NCBI RefSeq assembly: GCF_010725885.1 | Contig: NZ_AP022600.1 | Span: forward strand, 868,001-932,000 | Source: Mycolicibacterium tokaiense | Lineage (GTDB): Bacteria; Actinomycetota; Actinomycetes; Mycobacteriales; Mycobacteriaceae | Reading direction: 5' to 3' | DNA length: 64,000 nt | Part shown: one piece after another, positions 53,965 to 63,500 of the stretch | How the letters are laid out: every line of letters begins with the position of its first letter | Numbering within the stretch: position 1 is the stretch's first letter | Notes under the pieces: generated by a model | Database searches by the model: none | The model's input: the letters and a program-made list of their open reading frames with translations, nothing else | What the model was told of the DNA's origin: nothing | Program-made: the position numbers and the translations under genes

Positions 53965-53997
53965 AAACGGCGGGGACCGTAACGGTCCCCGCCGTTT
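53965..53997 (-). terminator. Intercistronic hairpin between iniB and iniA
   Basis: A perfect 15-bp stem with a 3-nt loop sits 12 nt after the iniB stop and 31 nt before the iniA start. No T-run follows. It probably lets only part of the transcripts reach iniA, or protects the iniB message. Confidence 0.7.
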
Positions 53998-54009
53998 CTG
54001 GCGGTCGGG

Positions 54010-55098
54010 TCAGAACCCGACGTGGGTCTGCGGCTCGTTGGTCAGCGCCGCGTCGGCGTTCAGCGCCGAATCGTTGTGCGCGAACAGATCGGTGGAGACC
54101 CCGGTGTCGTTGCCGCTGAACATCTCGTTGCTGAAGGACTGGTCATTGGACAGCGCGGTGTCGTTGTTGCTGGCCAGGCTGGTGTCGATCAGCGAACTGT
54201 CCGAGTGGTCGGAGCTGTCGATGGCGGTGGTGCTGCTGTCGGTGTCACTGATCACCGTGGTCTGCGAGCTGGTGCTGGTGTCGAAGTCACCCTCGATGGC
54301 GGTCTGGTCGCCACCGACGTTGGTCTCGTCGGTCCGGTTGTCCACCAGGATGATTCCACCGCCGCCGGCGTTGCCGCCGTCGTTGCCGCCGCCGATCCCG
54401 ATCAGGCTGCCGCCGCCGCTGGCGTTGCCGCCGTTGCCGCCGGACGCGTCGACGTCCTGGAAGACGGGGGCCTCGTTGTCGGTGATGATGCTGCCGCTTC
54501 CGGTGTTGGTGTTGCCGTTGTCCTCGATGTCGCCCTCGCCGATGTTCACGTTGGAGCCCGACCCGGCGATCACGTCACCGTTGTTGACGTCGTTGCCGTT
54601 GCCGAGCACGGCGCCGTCGCCGCTCACGATGTCGCCGGTGTTGTTGCCGTCCACCACGACGCCGCCGTCGGTGGCGGTGTTGGTGCTCTTGTCACCGAGG
54701 GTGATGTCGCCGAAGCCCAGGTTGAACGCGCCGTTCTGAGCGTTGGCGCCGGCGCTCTGCTCGGGGCTGGCGATCGGGACCTCGTTGCCGCTGAGCAGGT
54801 CGGTGTTGGTCTCCGGGGCGAACGAGGTGTTCGGGGACAGGAAGCTGTTCGACGGGGAGTAGTCGGTGGCCGGGGCGAAGCCGTAGTGGTTGGACACCGC
54901 GCGCTGCAGGCCCACCACCGGGTCGCCGCCGCCGAGCACCAGGCCGGGGACGGCGGTGGCGGCAACGGTGGACATCTGGGCGGCGGAGACACCGGCCAGG
55001 CCGGCGTCGCGCAGGGTCTGCTCCGGGGCCGCGACGAAGGCGCGGGCCACATCCTCGCTGCGGAAGAGGTCGAGGATCCAGTCGATGAGGTTGTTCAT
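54010..55098 (-). CDS. iniB: Isoniazid-inducible protein IniB
   Basis: The 362-residue protein starts with a helical IniB N-terminal domain (NLIDWILDLFRSEDVARAFVAAPEQTLRDAGLAGVSAAQM, 1-50). The rest is of low complexity: Asn/Gly/Asp repeats of the type GDxVxGDGxVxGNGN (about 150-215), a Gly-rich stretch and an Asn/Asp/Ser-rich end. In M. tuberculosis iniB is the first gene of iniBAC. The repeats could form a beta-solenoid. No signal peptide is seen. TAGGGG boxes lie 138-162 bp upstream. Confidence 0.9.
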   Translation of the reverse strand: MNNLIDWILDLFRSEDVARAFVAAPEQTLRDAGLAGVSAAQMSTVAATAVPGLVLGGGDPVVGLQRAVSNHYGFAPATDYSPSNSFLSPNTSFAPETNTDLLSGNEVPIASPEQSAGANAQNGAFNLGFGDITLGDKSTNTATDGGVVVDGNNTGDIVSGDGAVLGNGNDVNNGDVIAGSGSNVNIGEGDIEDNGNTNTGSGSIITDNEAPVFQDVDASGGNGGNASGGGSLIGIGGGNDGGNAGGGGIILVDNRTDETNVGGDQTAIEGDFDTSTSSQTTVISDTDSSTTAIDSSDHSDSSLIDTSLASNNDTALSNDQSFSNEMFSGNDTGVSTDLFAHNDSALNADAALTNEPQTHVGF

Positions 55099-55235
55099 TC
55101 GAGTGCCTTTCGCTTGCGAGCTCCGGAGTGTCCGGGGCTGATGGGAACTACGTTATGGGCGCCGCAACACCCCGGAAACGGGGCGCGTTCCCCTGCCTGC
55201 GGCCGTCTCATCCGGGTTGTCGGCAGCCGCATCGT

Positions 55236-55260
55236 TAGGGGATTAGGGGGTGGCTAGGGG
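55236..55260. promoter_or_regulatory. TAGGGG triplet upstream of iniB
   Basis: Three direct TAGGGG copies (55236, 55244, 55255) lie 138-162 bp upstream of iniB. A matching triplet lies upstream of the IniB-like gene and the Hsp70-like gene at 55957-55994. These are candidates for IniR sites. Confidence 0.55.
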
Positions 55261-55291
55261 ATGCTCCGTCACAGCGCACCTGAACTGGACA

Positions 55292-55329
55292 AACAAAAAC
55301 CGCCGGCAATGCAGGAGCATTGCCGGCGG
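55292..55329 (-). terminator. Intrinsic terminator of the IniB-like gene
   Basis: A perfect 13-bp stem (55300-55312 with 55317-55329) with a 4-nt loop is followed on the minus strand by TTTTTGTTTG. It lies 23 nt after the stop of the gene at 55352-55846. Confidence 0.9.
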
Positions 55330-55351
55330 TGTGCCGTCAGGGGCGGTGACC

Positions 55352-55846
55352 CTAGTCGAACAGGTCGAACGTGTGGTGGCCCTCGTCCAGCGGCTGGGGA
55401 TCGGTGGCCGGGCCCTCCCACAGGGCGGGTGCCGGGTCAGCCGAGGCGTCGCCCAATGCGGGGTCGTCGGTCAGCACCGTGTCGACCAGTGGCTCGAAGT
55501 CCGGGACCACCGATGCCACCTCCGGACCGGCAGTGTCCACGACGGTGGGGATGTCGCTGATGTGCTCGGTGGTCAAGGGCGCGAAAGCATCAAAGGCCGC
55601 GGTCGCGGCGCCGCTGGTCCAGACATTGCCGTCGAGCGTGTCGTCGAGGCCGGCATCGGCACCGAACGCAGGCGCGGCCATGGACAGCGAGTCGGACACC
55701 ATGGGGATCAGGTTGTTGACGTCGGCGCTGGTGACATTCGTCAGGTGGGCGTCAGCGATGGCCTGGGACGGATCGGCGGCGTACCGTGCGGCGGCGTCCG
55801 GGTCCCGGACCAGACCCATCACGAAGTCCAGAAGTTCGTTTGCCAT
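55352..55846 (-). CDS. IniB-like protein, Rv0340 type
   Basis: The start at 55846 follows GAGGAGCG and gives 164 residues. The first 50 residues (ELLDFVMGLVRDPDAAARYAADPSQAIADAHLTNVTSADVN) align with the IniB N-terminal domain. The remainder is acidic, Pro/Asp/Ala-rich and lacks the Asn/Gly repeats. Position and length match M. tuberculosis Rv0340. It has its own terminator, so it is a separate unit from iniB, but its TAGGGG triplet suggests co-control. Confidence 0.85.
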   Translation of the reverse strand: MANELLDFVMGLVRDPDAAARYAADPSQAIADAHLTNVTSADVNNLIPMVSDSLSMAAPAFGADAGLDDTLDGNVWTSGAATAAFDAFAPLTTEHISDIPTVVDTAGPEVASVVPDFEPLVDTVLTDDPALGDASADPAPALWEGPATDPQPLDEGHHTFDLFD

Positions 55847-55956
55847 CCCCCGCGCTCCTCTTGTGCTCGACGAGTCCACTACTCGATGCCGTTGATGCTA
55901 GGGCGCGGGCCCACCGCAGCGGATCGGTGCGATACCCACTACCCCTGACCCGTCGT

Positions 55957-55994
55957 TAGGGGCTGCCCCGATAGGGGATGTGAACTGATAGGGG
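55957..55994. promoter_or_regulatory. TAGGGG triplet between the IniB-like and Hsp70-like genes
   Basis: TAGGGG occurs at 55957, 55972 and 55989 in the divergent gap. It lies 111-148 bp from the IniB-like start and 87-124 bp from the Hsp70-like start. The same box is repeated upstream of iniB. Confidence 0.55.
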
Positions 55995-56080
55995 GATCGT
56001 GGCCCGGCGTCACGGGCAACCATCCCCCCTGCGGCTAAGGTGAGGGCCGCACGCGGCTCCACAGATGATAGGCAGGCGAC

Positions 56081-57973
56081 ATGACCGACTCGTTGGGGTT
56101 GTCCATCGGGGCGACGAACCTGGTTGCGCTGCGCACCGGTCGGCCGCCGGTGGTCCGCCGTTCGGTCCTGACGTTGTTCGAGCACCGGCCGCCCGAGGTG
56201 GGCCTGCCCAGCGAGAACCCCGGACTCACCGAACCCGGAGTGGTGATGTGGGGCTTCGTCGAGCGGGTGGGTGACCCGGTGCCGCTGGTGGCCCAGGACG
56301 GGTCATCGCATCGCGGCGAGGCGTTGATGGCCGAAGCACTGGAGTCGATGGCCCGCGCGGTGGCCGACGGATCGGCACCGGCGCGGGTGGCCGTCGCCGT
56401 GCCCGCGCACTGGGGTCCGGCAACCGTCGGGGCGTTGCGCGGTGCCCTACGGTCGAAGACCAGCCTGTACTCCGACGGTGCGCCGCCGGAGCTGGTGTCG
56501 GACGCGGCCGCCGCGCTGGCTGCCCTGAAGGCGGACCAGGGTCTCCCGGAGTCCGGGATCGTGGCGCTGTGCGACTTCGGCGGCAGCGGCACCACCCTGG
56601 CCCTGGCCGACGCGGGCGCAGGCCTGTCCCCCGTGGGCGAGGTGGTGCGCTTCCCCGACCTGTCCGGAGAGCAGCTCGATCAGGCAATCCTGCGCCATGT
56701 GCTCGCTGGGGTGGCCGACGCCGGTGGAGCGGAGACGGCCGGGACGGCGGCGGTGGGAGCACTCACCCGGTTGCGGGGCGAATGCAAACTCGCCAAGGAG
56801 CGGCTGTCTGCCGAGACCGCGACGGTGATCCCGGTCCAGTTGCCCACCGCCACCTCCGATGTCCGGCTCACCCGCAGTGAACTCGAGGGGCTGCTGACCG
56901 AGCCGCTCGCCGGATTCTTCGATGCACTCGGAGACCTGTTGGAGAGCAACAGGATTCCCGCGACCGCGCTGTCTGCCGTGGCGACCGTCGGCGGGGGTGC
57001 GGCCATCCCGATACTGACGCAACGCCTCTCGGAAGAGCTGCGGGTTCCCGTCATCACGTCGCCGGACCCGGCTGCCTCGGTGGCGGCCGGCGCCGCGCTG
57101 CTGGCGGTGCAGGGCCCGTCACCGGACGCCCCCACCGGCATGGCCAGCTCGGTGGACGCCGCCGACCTGCCCACCGGATTGGCACCCGCGGCGTGGGCGG
57201 CCGGTGCGGCGGGAGCGGCCGCCGCCGAATCCGCCTCCGACGGTTCACCGTCGGCGACCTTCCGGGCGCTGGCGTGGTCCGACGACGATTCACCCGGCAG
57301 CGAACCGGTGCCCTATTCGGGCGAGGACTACACCTTCGACACCTACGCCCAGCAGGGCGCCACCAGCGCCCGCCCAGCGGTGGAGTTCGACCGCAGCGAC
57401 GACGAGACCTACGTCATGGAACCGCCACCGCTGGCCTGGTACAAGCGACCGCCGGTGCTGTTCGGCGCCGCGGCCGCCGCCGCGCTGTTGGCCGTCGGCG
57501 GGCTGGCCATCACCTTGACCGGAACCAGCACCGACAGTGGTCCGGTCACCGAGACCACCACACTGCCAACCGAATCGGGTGCATCCAGCCCCGAGGTTCC
57601 GCTGACCACCGAGACCGTCACCATCACCGGCGAGAACGGCCAGATCATCACCTCGGAGGTCCCGCCGCCACCACCGCCACCTCCAATCACCACCACCACA
57701 CCGGTGACCACCACGACGTCTCCGACCACCACTACCACCACCACCACAACCACCACGACAACAACGACCACCACCACGCCCACCACGACAACAACCACGC
57801 GCACCACCACCACCACCCCGCCGACGACCACGCAACCGCCGCCCACCACAACACAACCGCCGCCCACCACCACGGCCCCGCCGCCGACCACCGATCCGGT
57901 GATCCCCGACCCTCCTGACACACCCGACGTTCCCGACGACCCGGTGATCCCCACCTTCCCGGACGCGGGATGA
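56081..57973 (+). CDS. Hsp70-like ATPase with membrane span and Thr-rich tail
   Basis: The 630-residue protein has an N-terminal Hsp70/actin-fold ATPase domain (about 1-350). Its nucleotide motifs are altered: SLGLSIGATNLVAL for phosphate 1, CDFGGSGTTLAL for phosphate 2 and VGGGAAIPIL for adenosine. The substrate-binding domain and lid of Hsp70 are missing. Instead an acidic linker leads to AWYKRPPVLFG, a span (about 455-475), and a Thr/Pro-rich tail of about 150 residues. Its end overlaps the iniR start as ATGA, so ATPase and regulator are made together. It may link envelope state to cytoplasmic signalling. Confidence 0.85.
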   Translation: MTDSLGLSIGATNLVALRTGRPPVVRRSVLTLFEHRPPEVGLPSENPGLTEPGVVMWGFVERVGDPVPLVAQDGSSHRGEALMAEALESMARAVADGSAPARVAVAVPAHWGPATVGALRGALRSKTSLYSDGAPPELVSDAAAALAALKADQGLPESGIVALCDFGGSGTTLALADAGAGLSPVGEVVRFPDLSGEQLDQAILRHVLAGVADAGGAETAGTAAVGALTRLRGECKLAKERLSAETATVIPVQLPTATSDVRLTRSELEGLLTEPLAGFFDALGDLLESNRIPATALSAVATVGGGAAIPILTQRLSEELRVPVITSPDPAASVAAGAALLAVQGPSPDAPTGMASSVDAADLPTGLAPAAWAAGAAGAAAAESASDGSPSATFRALAWSDDDSPGSEPVPYSGEDYTFDTYAQQGATSARPAVEFDRSDDETYVMEPPPLAWYKRPPVLFGAAAAAALLAVGGLAITLTGTSTDSGPVTETTTLPTESGASSPEVPLTTETVTITGENGQIITSEVPPPPPPPPITTTTPVTTTTSPTTTTTTTTTTTTTTTTTTPTTTTTTRTTTTTPPTTTQPPPTTTQPPPTTTAPPPTTDPVIPDPPDTPDVPDDPVIPTFPDAG

Positions 57974-60411
57974 ATCAGGCCGGCCCCGGGCACTCACCCC
58001 GGTGGTCGACCCTGCTCGCCGTCATTCGTGGGGGCCATGGCGCACCGGTGAAGGCACTGATCACCGGCGGGGTCGGCACCGGCAAGAGTGCGGCCCTGGC
58101 CGATATCCGGGAAGCGCTGCGTAGCAACGATGTTGACGTGCGTAGTCAGCCCAGCGGGGATGTCAGCCACGCGGCGCTGGTGATCGACGATGCGCATCTG
58201 CTGCCGGTGTCCGAACTGGCTGCGGTGACCGCCGCGGTGGCCGATCCTGCCCGCACGGTGGTGGTGGCCACCGAGGCCCGCGACCACAGCGCGGCACTGC
58301 GGGAGCTGATGGCCGCGTTGGAGCGGGAACGCCCACGGCTTGCGCTCTCCGGCCTGACCAGGGCCGAGATCGCTGCAGAGAACCCCGGCGTCGATGCCGC
58401 GACGGTGGCCGAGATCGTCTCCGTCACAGCGGGTCTGCCGTTTCTGGTGAACTCGGTGACCTCCTTCGACGGCGCCGGGTCGGTGAGTCAGACCGCGGAG
58501 AACGCGTTGACCGAGCGGCTGCGTCGCATCGAGCAACCGGTCCTCGACGCCCTGCTGATCACGTCGCTGAGCCCGGACCTGGGACCCACCGACATCGCCG
58601 CCGCACTGGGCACCGACGCTGAGTCCGCCCACGCGGTGGCCGCCACCGCCCATGCGACCGGGCTGCTCGACGCCGGGCACGGTGACCGCTTCCTCTCCTC
58701 GGTACATGACGCGACGGCCCGCATCGTGGGCACGGCCCGCCACCACGACATCGAAATCGCGTTGCTGCGTTCACAACTCGAGATGGGCACGCTGGCCACC
58801 ATGTTGGCGCTGCGGCTGGCCGAGCACGGGGTACGCGACGCGCGCCTGACGCAGGCGCTCAGCGATGAGGCCGCGCGGGCGCGGGACCGGCCCGAAGTCG
58901 CTGCCCGACTGCTGCGCGCGGCAGCGACCGCCGGTGCCGACGCACCCACCGTGCCGCTGGCCGACGCCCTGGCGTTGACCGGCGACTGCGCCGCCGCCGC
59001 GGCCCTGAGCGACGAGCTGCTCGCCTCACCGGATGTGGGCGTGCGCGCGGCGGCGGTTCGGGTGGCCGCGGCCGTGGCCGCCCATGACGGCGACATGGCC
59101 CACGCCGCCGAGTTGTTCGGCTGGATCGGGCCGCAGCCGGATTCGGCACTGAGCGCTGCCGCCGTGGTGACCCTGATCGGCGCCGGCGAGCTGGCTGCCG
59201 CGCACGCCGCGGTGGGCACACCGAGCGGGCCGCCCACCGCCGCGGCCCGCGCCGCGCGCAGCCTGGCCGACGGGGTGCTGGTCTCGGTGGACCAGTCGTA
59301 CTCCGCTGCCGTCGTCAAACTCGGGCAGGCACTCGGCCCGGAGAGGCCGACCACCGAGGCTCTGCCGGACAGCCCCGCCGCGCTGGTCGGGTTGGCAGCC
59401 CTGCACGCCGGCGATGTGGTGCGCGCCCGCAGCGTGCTGGGACGCGCGGTGCGGGCACCCGAACCGCCGATGTTCGCGCACCGCCACCGGCTGTTGGCGG
59501 CGTGGGTGAAGATGCAGGATGGCCATCTGCCCCAGGCGGCGGTCGATGCGGGCGCGCTACCCGCGTCCGGCCTGCACCGCCGGGACGCATTGTGGGCGGC
59601 CGCCCTGAAGACCGGGCTGGCGCGGCGCAGTGGCGACGCGGGCACGCTGCAGACCCAGTGGTCGGTAGCCATGGATGTGCTCACCGAGTTCTCGGTGGAC
59701 CTGTACTCCCTGCTCCCGCTCGGTGAGCTGTGGGTGGCCGCGGCACGGTTGCGTCAGGCCGACCGCCTGGCGCCGGTGCTGGACCAGGCTTTCGCGGTGT
59801 TGGCCGGACTGGGCAATCCGACTGCCTGGGTGCTGCCGCTGCATTGGTCCGGCGTGCACGCCGCCATCCTGTCCAATTCGCCGGAGGCCCTCACCCCGCA
59901 TGGCCAGGCACTGACGGCGGCCGGCGCACACAGCGACTTCGCCCGTGCGCTGGCCATGGCCGGCCGGTCCTGGTTGAGGGTGCTGGCCAGACAGGTCGAT
60001 GTCGACGACGTGACCGCTGCCGCGCGCGGCCTGGCCCGGTACGGCCTGGGCTGGGATGCCACCCGGCTGGCCGGGCAGGCGGCCCTGCAGGCGGGCGATC
60101 CCCGGGTGTCGGGGGCGATGTTGCAGGTGGCGCGGGACTTGAAGCTGACATCGGGCGCCTCGGAAGCGGCGGTGGAGAGCAGCTCACCACGTGCGACACC
60201 GGCGACTGCGGCGTCTCCGCTGTCGGACCGTGAGCGCGAAGTCGCCGAGTTGCTGGTGCTCGGGATGCCGTACCGCGACATCGGAGCGCAGCTGTTCATC
60301 TCGGCGAAGACGGTCGAGCATCACGTGGCCCGGATCCGGCGCCGCCTGGGCGCGGAGTCCCGGTCGGAGATGTTGTCGATGTTGCGCGCGCTGCTGAGCA
60401 CCCCCGAATGA
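57970..60411 (+). CDS. iniR: Signal-transduction ATPase/LuxR regulator IniR (Rv0339c type)
   Basis: The 813-residue protein has a P-loop GGVGTGKS at 33-40 and Walker B AALVIDDAHLL near 70-80. A long Ala-rich helical-repeat middle follows, then a C-terminal LuxR helix-turn-helix (SPLSDREREVAELLVLGMPYRDIGAQLFISAKTVEHHVARIRRRLG, about 745-790). The size and position match Rv0339c, named IniR, which controls iniBAC in response to envelope stress and trehalose in mycobacteria. Its coupling to an Hsp70-like gene here is notable. Confidence 0.88.
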   Translation: MNQAGPGHSPRWSTLLAVIRGGHGAPVKALITGGVGTGKSAALADIREALRSNDVDVRSQPSGDVSHAALVIDDAHLLPVSELAAVTAAVADPARTVVVATEARDHSAALRELMAALERERPRLALSGLTRAEIAAENPGVDAATVAEIVSVTAGLPFLVNSVTSFDGAGSVSQTAENALTERLRRIEQPVLDALLITSLSPDLGPTDIAAALGTDAESAHAVAATAHATGLLDAGHGDRFLSSVHDATARIVGTARHHDIEIALLRSQLEMGTLATMLALRLAEHGVRDARLTQALSDEAARARDRPEVAARLLRAAATAGADAPTVPLADALALTGDCAAAAALSDELLASPDVGVRAAAVRVAAAVAAHDGDMAHAAELFGWIGPQPDSALSAAAVVTLIGAGELAAAHAAVGTPSGPPTAAARAARSLADGVLVSVDQSYSAAVVKLGQALGPERPTTEALPDSPAALVGLAALHAGDVVRARSVLGRAVRAPEPPMFAHRHRLLAAWVKMQDGHLPQAAVDAGALPASGLHRRDALWAAALKTGLARRSGDAGTLQTQWSVAMDVLTEFSVDLYSLLPLGELWVAAARLRQADRLAPVLDQAFAVLAGLGNPTAWVLPLHWSGVHAAILSNSPEALTPHGQALTAAGAHSDFARALAMAGRSWLRVLARQVDVDDVTAAARGLARYGLGWDATRLAGQAALQAGDPRVSGAMLQVARDLKLTSGASEAAVESSSPRATPATAASPLSDREREVAELLVLGMPYRDIGAQLFISAKTVEHHVARIRRRLGAESRSEMLSMLRALLSTPE

Positions 60412-60417
60412 GACACG

Positions 60418-60433
60418 CGACACAATTGTGTCG
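60418..60433. promoter_or_regulatory. 16-bp perfect palindrome after iniR
   Basis: CGACACAATTGTGTCG lies 7 nt after the iniR stop and 126 bp before the reductase gene. It lacks a loop and a T-run, so a protein-binding site is more likely than a terminator. Confidence 0.45.
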
Positions 60434-60499
60434 AAGTTAGGTAAGCCTCCGTAGCGGACATTTGCACCGAGATGTAACTATGAGCTGGATCGAGCTTAA

Positions 60500-60540
60500 G
60501 TTACCGTCCGGTAACATCCAATAAGTTACTGTCGGGTAAC
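60500..60540. promoter_or_regulatory. Tandem operators GTTACYGTCSGGTAAC before the Fe-S reductase gene
   Basis: GTTACCGTCCGGTAAC (60500-60515, perfect 7-2-7 inverted repeat) and GTTACTGTCGGGTAAC (60525-60540, 5 outer pairs) lie 25 bp apart, ending 19 bp before the GTG start. Size and symmetry suit a TetR-type regulator. Spacing of two and a half turns suggests two separately bound dimers. Confidence 0.7.
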
Positions 60541-60559
60541 TTCGATTGGGGAGGCACTT

Positions 60560-63500
60560 GTGGGCACCTTGGAATGGGTCAGGCTGGTAATCGGCCTGCT
60601 CGCGACGGCCGTGGTGGCCGCCCTCGCCGTCAAGCGGGTGCTCTGGCTCGTTAACTTGATCCGCTCCGGTCAGCCCATCAGCGACGCTGCCGGGCGCAAG
60701 GACGACATCCCCGATCGGGTCAAAGCACAGTTCACTGAAGTCCTCGGTCAGGCCAAACTGCTGAAGTGGAACCTGCCGGGCATCGCCCACTTCTTCACGA
60801 TGTGGGGCTTCTTCATCCTGGCCTCGGTGTACCTCGAGGCCTACGGCGTGCTGTTCAACCCCGAGTTCCACATCCCGCTGATCGGCCGCTGGGACGCGCT
60901 GGGCTTCCTGCAGGACTTCTTCGCTCTCGCCGTGCTGCTGGGCATCATCGTCTTCTCGATCATCCGGTTGCGCTCCGAGCCCAAGGAACACGGCCGCGAC
61001 TCGCGGTTCTACGGCTCCCACACCGGCGGCGCCTGGCTGATCCTGTTCATGATCTTCCTGGTCATCCTGACTTACGCGATCTTCCGGGCCGCCGCGGTGA
61101 ACAACCTGGGCGAAGCCTTCCCCTACGGCTGGGGCGCCTTCCTGTCCCACGGCCTGGCGGTGGTGCTGGAACCGCTGGGGCAGTCCGCCAACCACGTCAT
61201 CGAGACCGTCGCGCTGCTGGCGCACATCGGCGTCATGCTGGTCTTTCTGCTGATCGTGCTGCACTCCAAGCACCTGCACATCGGCCTGGCACCGATCAAC
61301 GTCACCTTCAAGCGGCTGCCCGACGGCCTGGGCCCGCTGCTGCCCATGGAGTCCGGCGGCGAGCTCATCGACTTCGAGGATCCCGCCGAGGACGCCGTGC
61401 TGGGCCGCGGCAAGATCGAGGACTTCAGCTGGAAGGGCTACCTCGACTTCACCACGTGCACCGAGTGCGGCCGCTGCCAGTCGCAGTGTCCGGCGTGGAA
61501 CACCGGCAAGCCGTTGTCTCCCAAGCTCGTGATCATGAACCTGCGCGATCACCTGTTCGCCAAGGCGCCCTACATCCTCGGTGACAAGGAATCGCCGCTG
61601 GAGAACACCCCTGAGGGCGGCCTGGGCGAAGAGGTGCGCGGGGAGAAGAAGTCCGAAGAGCATGCTCATGAGCACGTGCCCGAGTCGGGCTTCGAGCGCA
61701 TCATGGGTTCCGGGCCCGAGCAGGCCACCCGTCCGCTGGTCGGCACCCTGGAGCAGGGCGGCGTCATCGACCCCGACGTGCTGTGGAGCTGCACCACCTG
61801 CGGCGCCTGCGTCGAGCAGTGCCCCGTGGACATCGAACACATCGACCACATCGTGGACATGCGCCGCTACCAGGTGCTGATGGAGTCGGAGTTCCCTTCC
61901 GAACTCGGGGTGCTGTTCAAGAACCTCGAGAACAAGGGCAACCCCTGGGGCCAGAACGCCAAGGACCGCCTGACCTGGATCGACGAGGTGGAGTTCGACA
62001 TCCCGGTCTACGGCAAGGACGTCGACAGCTTCGACGGCTACGAGTACCTGTTCTGGGTCGGCTGCGCCGGCGCCTACGAGGACCGTGCCAAGCGGACCAC
62101 CAAGGCCGTGGCCGAGCTGCTGTCCGTCGCGGGCGTGAAGTTCCTGGTGCTGGGCGACGGTGAGACCTGCACCGGCGACTCGGCCCGCCGCTCGGGCAAC
62201 GAGTTCCTGTTCCAGCAGCTGGCGGCGCAGAACATCGAGACCATCAACGACCTGTTCGAAGGCGTGGAGACCGTCGACCGCAAGGTCGTCGTCACCTGCC
62301 CGCACTGCTTCAACACTCTGGGCCGCGAGTACACGCAGGTGGGCGCCAACTACACGGTGCTGCACCACACCCAGCTGCTGAACCGCCTGGTGCGGGACAA
62401 GAAGCTGGTGCCGGTCAACACCGTGAGCCAGGACATCACCTACCACGATCCCTGCTATCTGGGCCGGCACAACAAGGTCTACGAGGCACCGCGTGACCTG
62501 GTGGGCGCGGCCGGCGCCACGCTCAAGGAGATGCCCCGCCACGCCGACCGCGGCCTGTGCTGCGGCGCCGGCGGCGCCCGGATGTGGATGGAAGAGCACA
62601 TCGGCAAGCGGGTCAACGTCGAGCGCAGTGAGGAAGCCGTCGACACCGGCGCCTCGGCCATCGCCACCGGCTGCCCGTTCTGCCGGGTGATGATGACCGA
62701 CGGTGTGGACGACGTGACGGCCACCCGCAGCTTGGAGAAGCCGCCGGAGGTGCTCGACGTGGCGCAGCTGCTGCTGGGGTCGCTGGATCTGAGCTCGGTG
62801 ACGCTGCCCGCCAAGGGTTCCGCGGCCGCTGAGGCCGAGAAGCGTGCTGCCGCGCGGGCCGAGGCGCAGCCGGAGGCACCGGCCGAGGTCGAAGCCGAGG
62901 AGGCACCGGCTGCGGAGGTGGCCGAGGAGGCGCCAGCCGAGGTCAAGACACAGGCTCCGGTGAAGGGTCTGGGGATGGCCGGCGCTGCCAAGCGCCCGGG
63001 CGCCAAGAAGGCCGCCCCCGCGGCCGCTGCACCGGCGCAGGAAGAGGCCAAGGCCGAAGCTCCGGTCAAGGGTCTGGGTATCGCGGGCGGCGCCAAGCGC
63101 CCCGGCGCCAAGAAAGCCGCGTCCGCCGCCGCCGCACCGGCGCAGGAGGCTCCGAAGACCGAGGCTCCGGTCAAGGGTCTGGGTATCGCGGGCGGCGCCA
63201 AGCGCCCCGGCGCCAAGAAAGCCGCCCCGGCGAGCGCTGCTGCTCCGGCGGCCGAGCCCGCCGCAGCGGAGGAGACCCCCAAGGCCGAGGCGCCCGTCAA
63301 GGGTCTCGGTATCGCCGCCGGCGCCCGCCGCCCCGGCGCGAAGAAGGCTCCGGCCGCGGCGTCGCCGAACGAGGGTGCCGCCACCGTGGTGCAGCCGGCG
63401 AACGTCGACCCCGATGAGGCCGAGTCCGGCACCCAGGCCGCCGACAGCGCCGATTCGAATCGGGGGTTGGACTCCGCGGTCAAGACCGAGCCTCCGGTGA

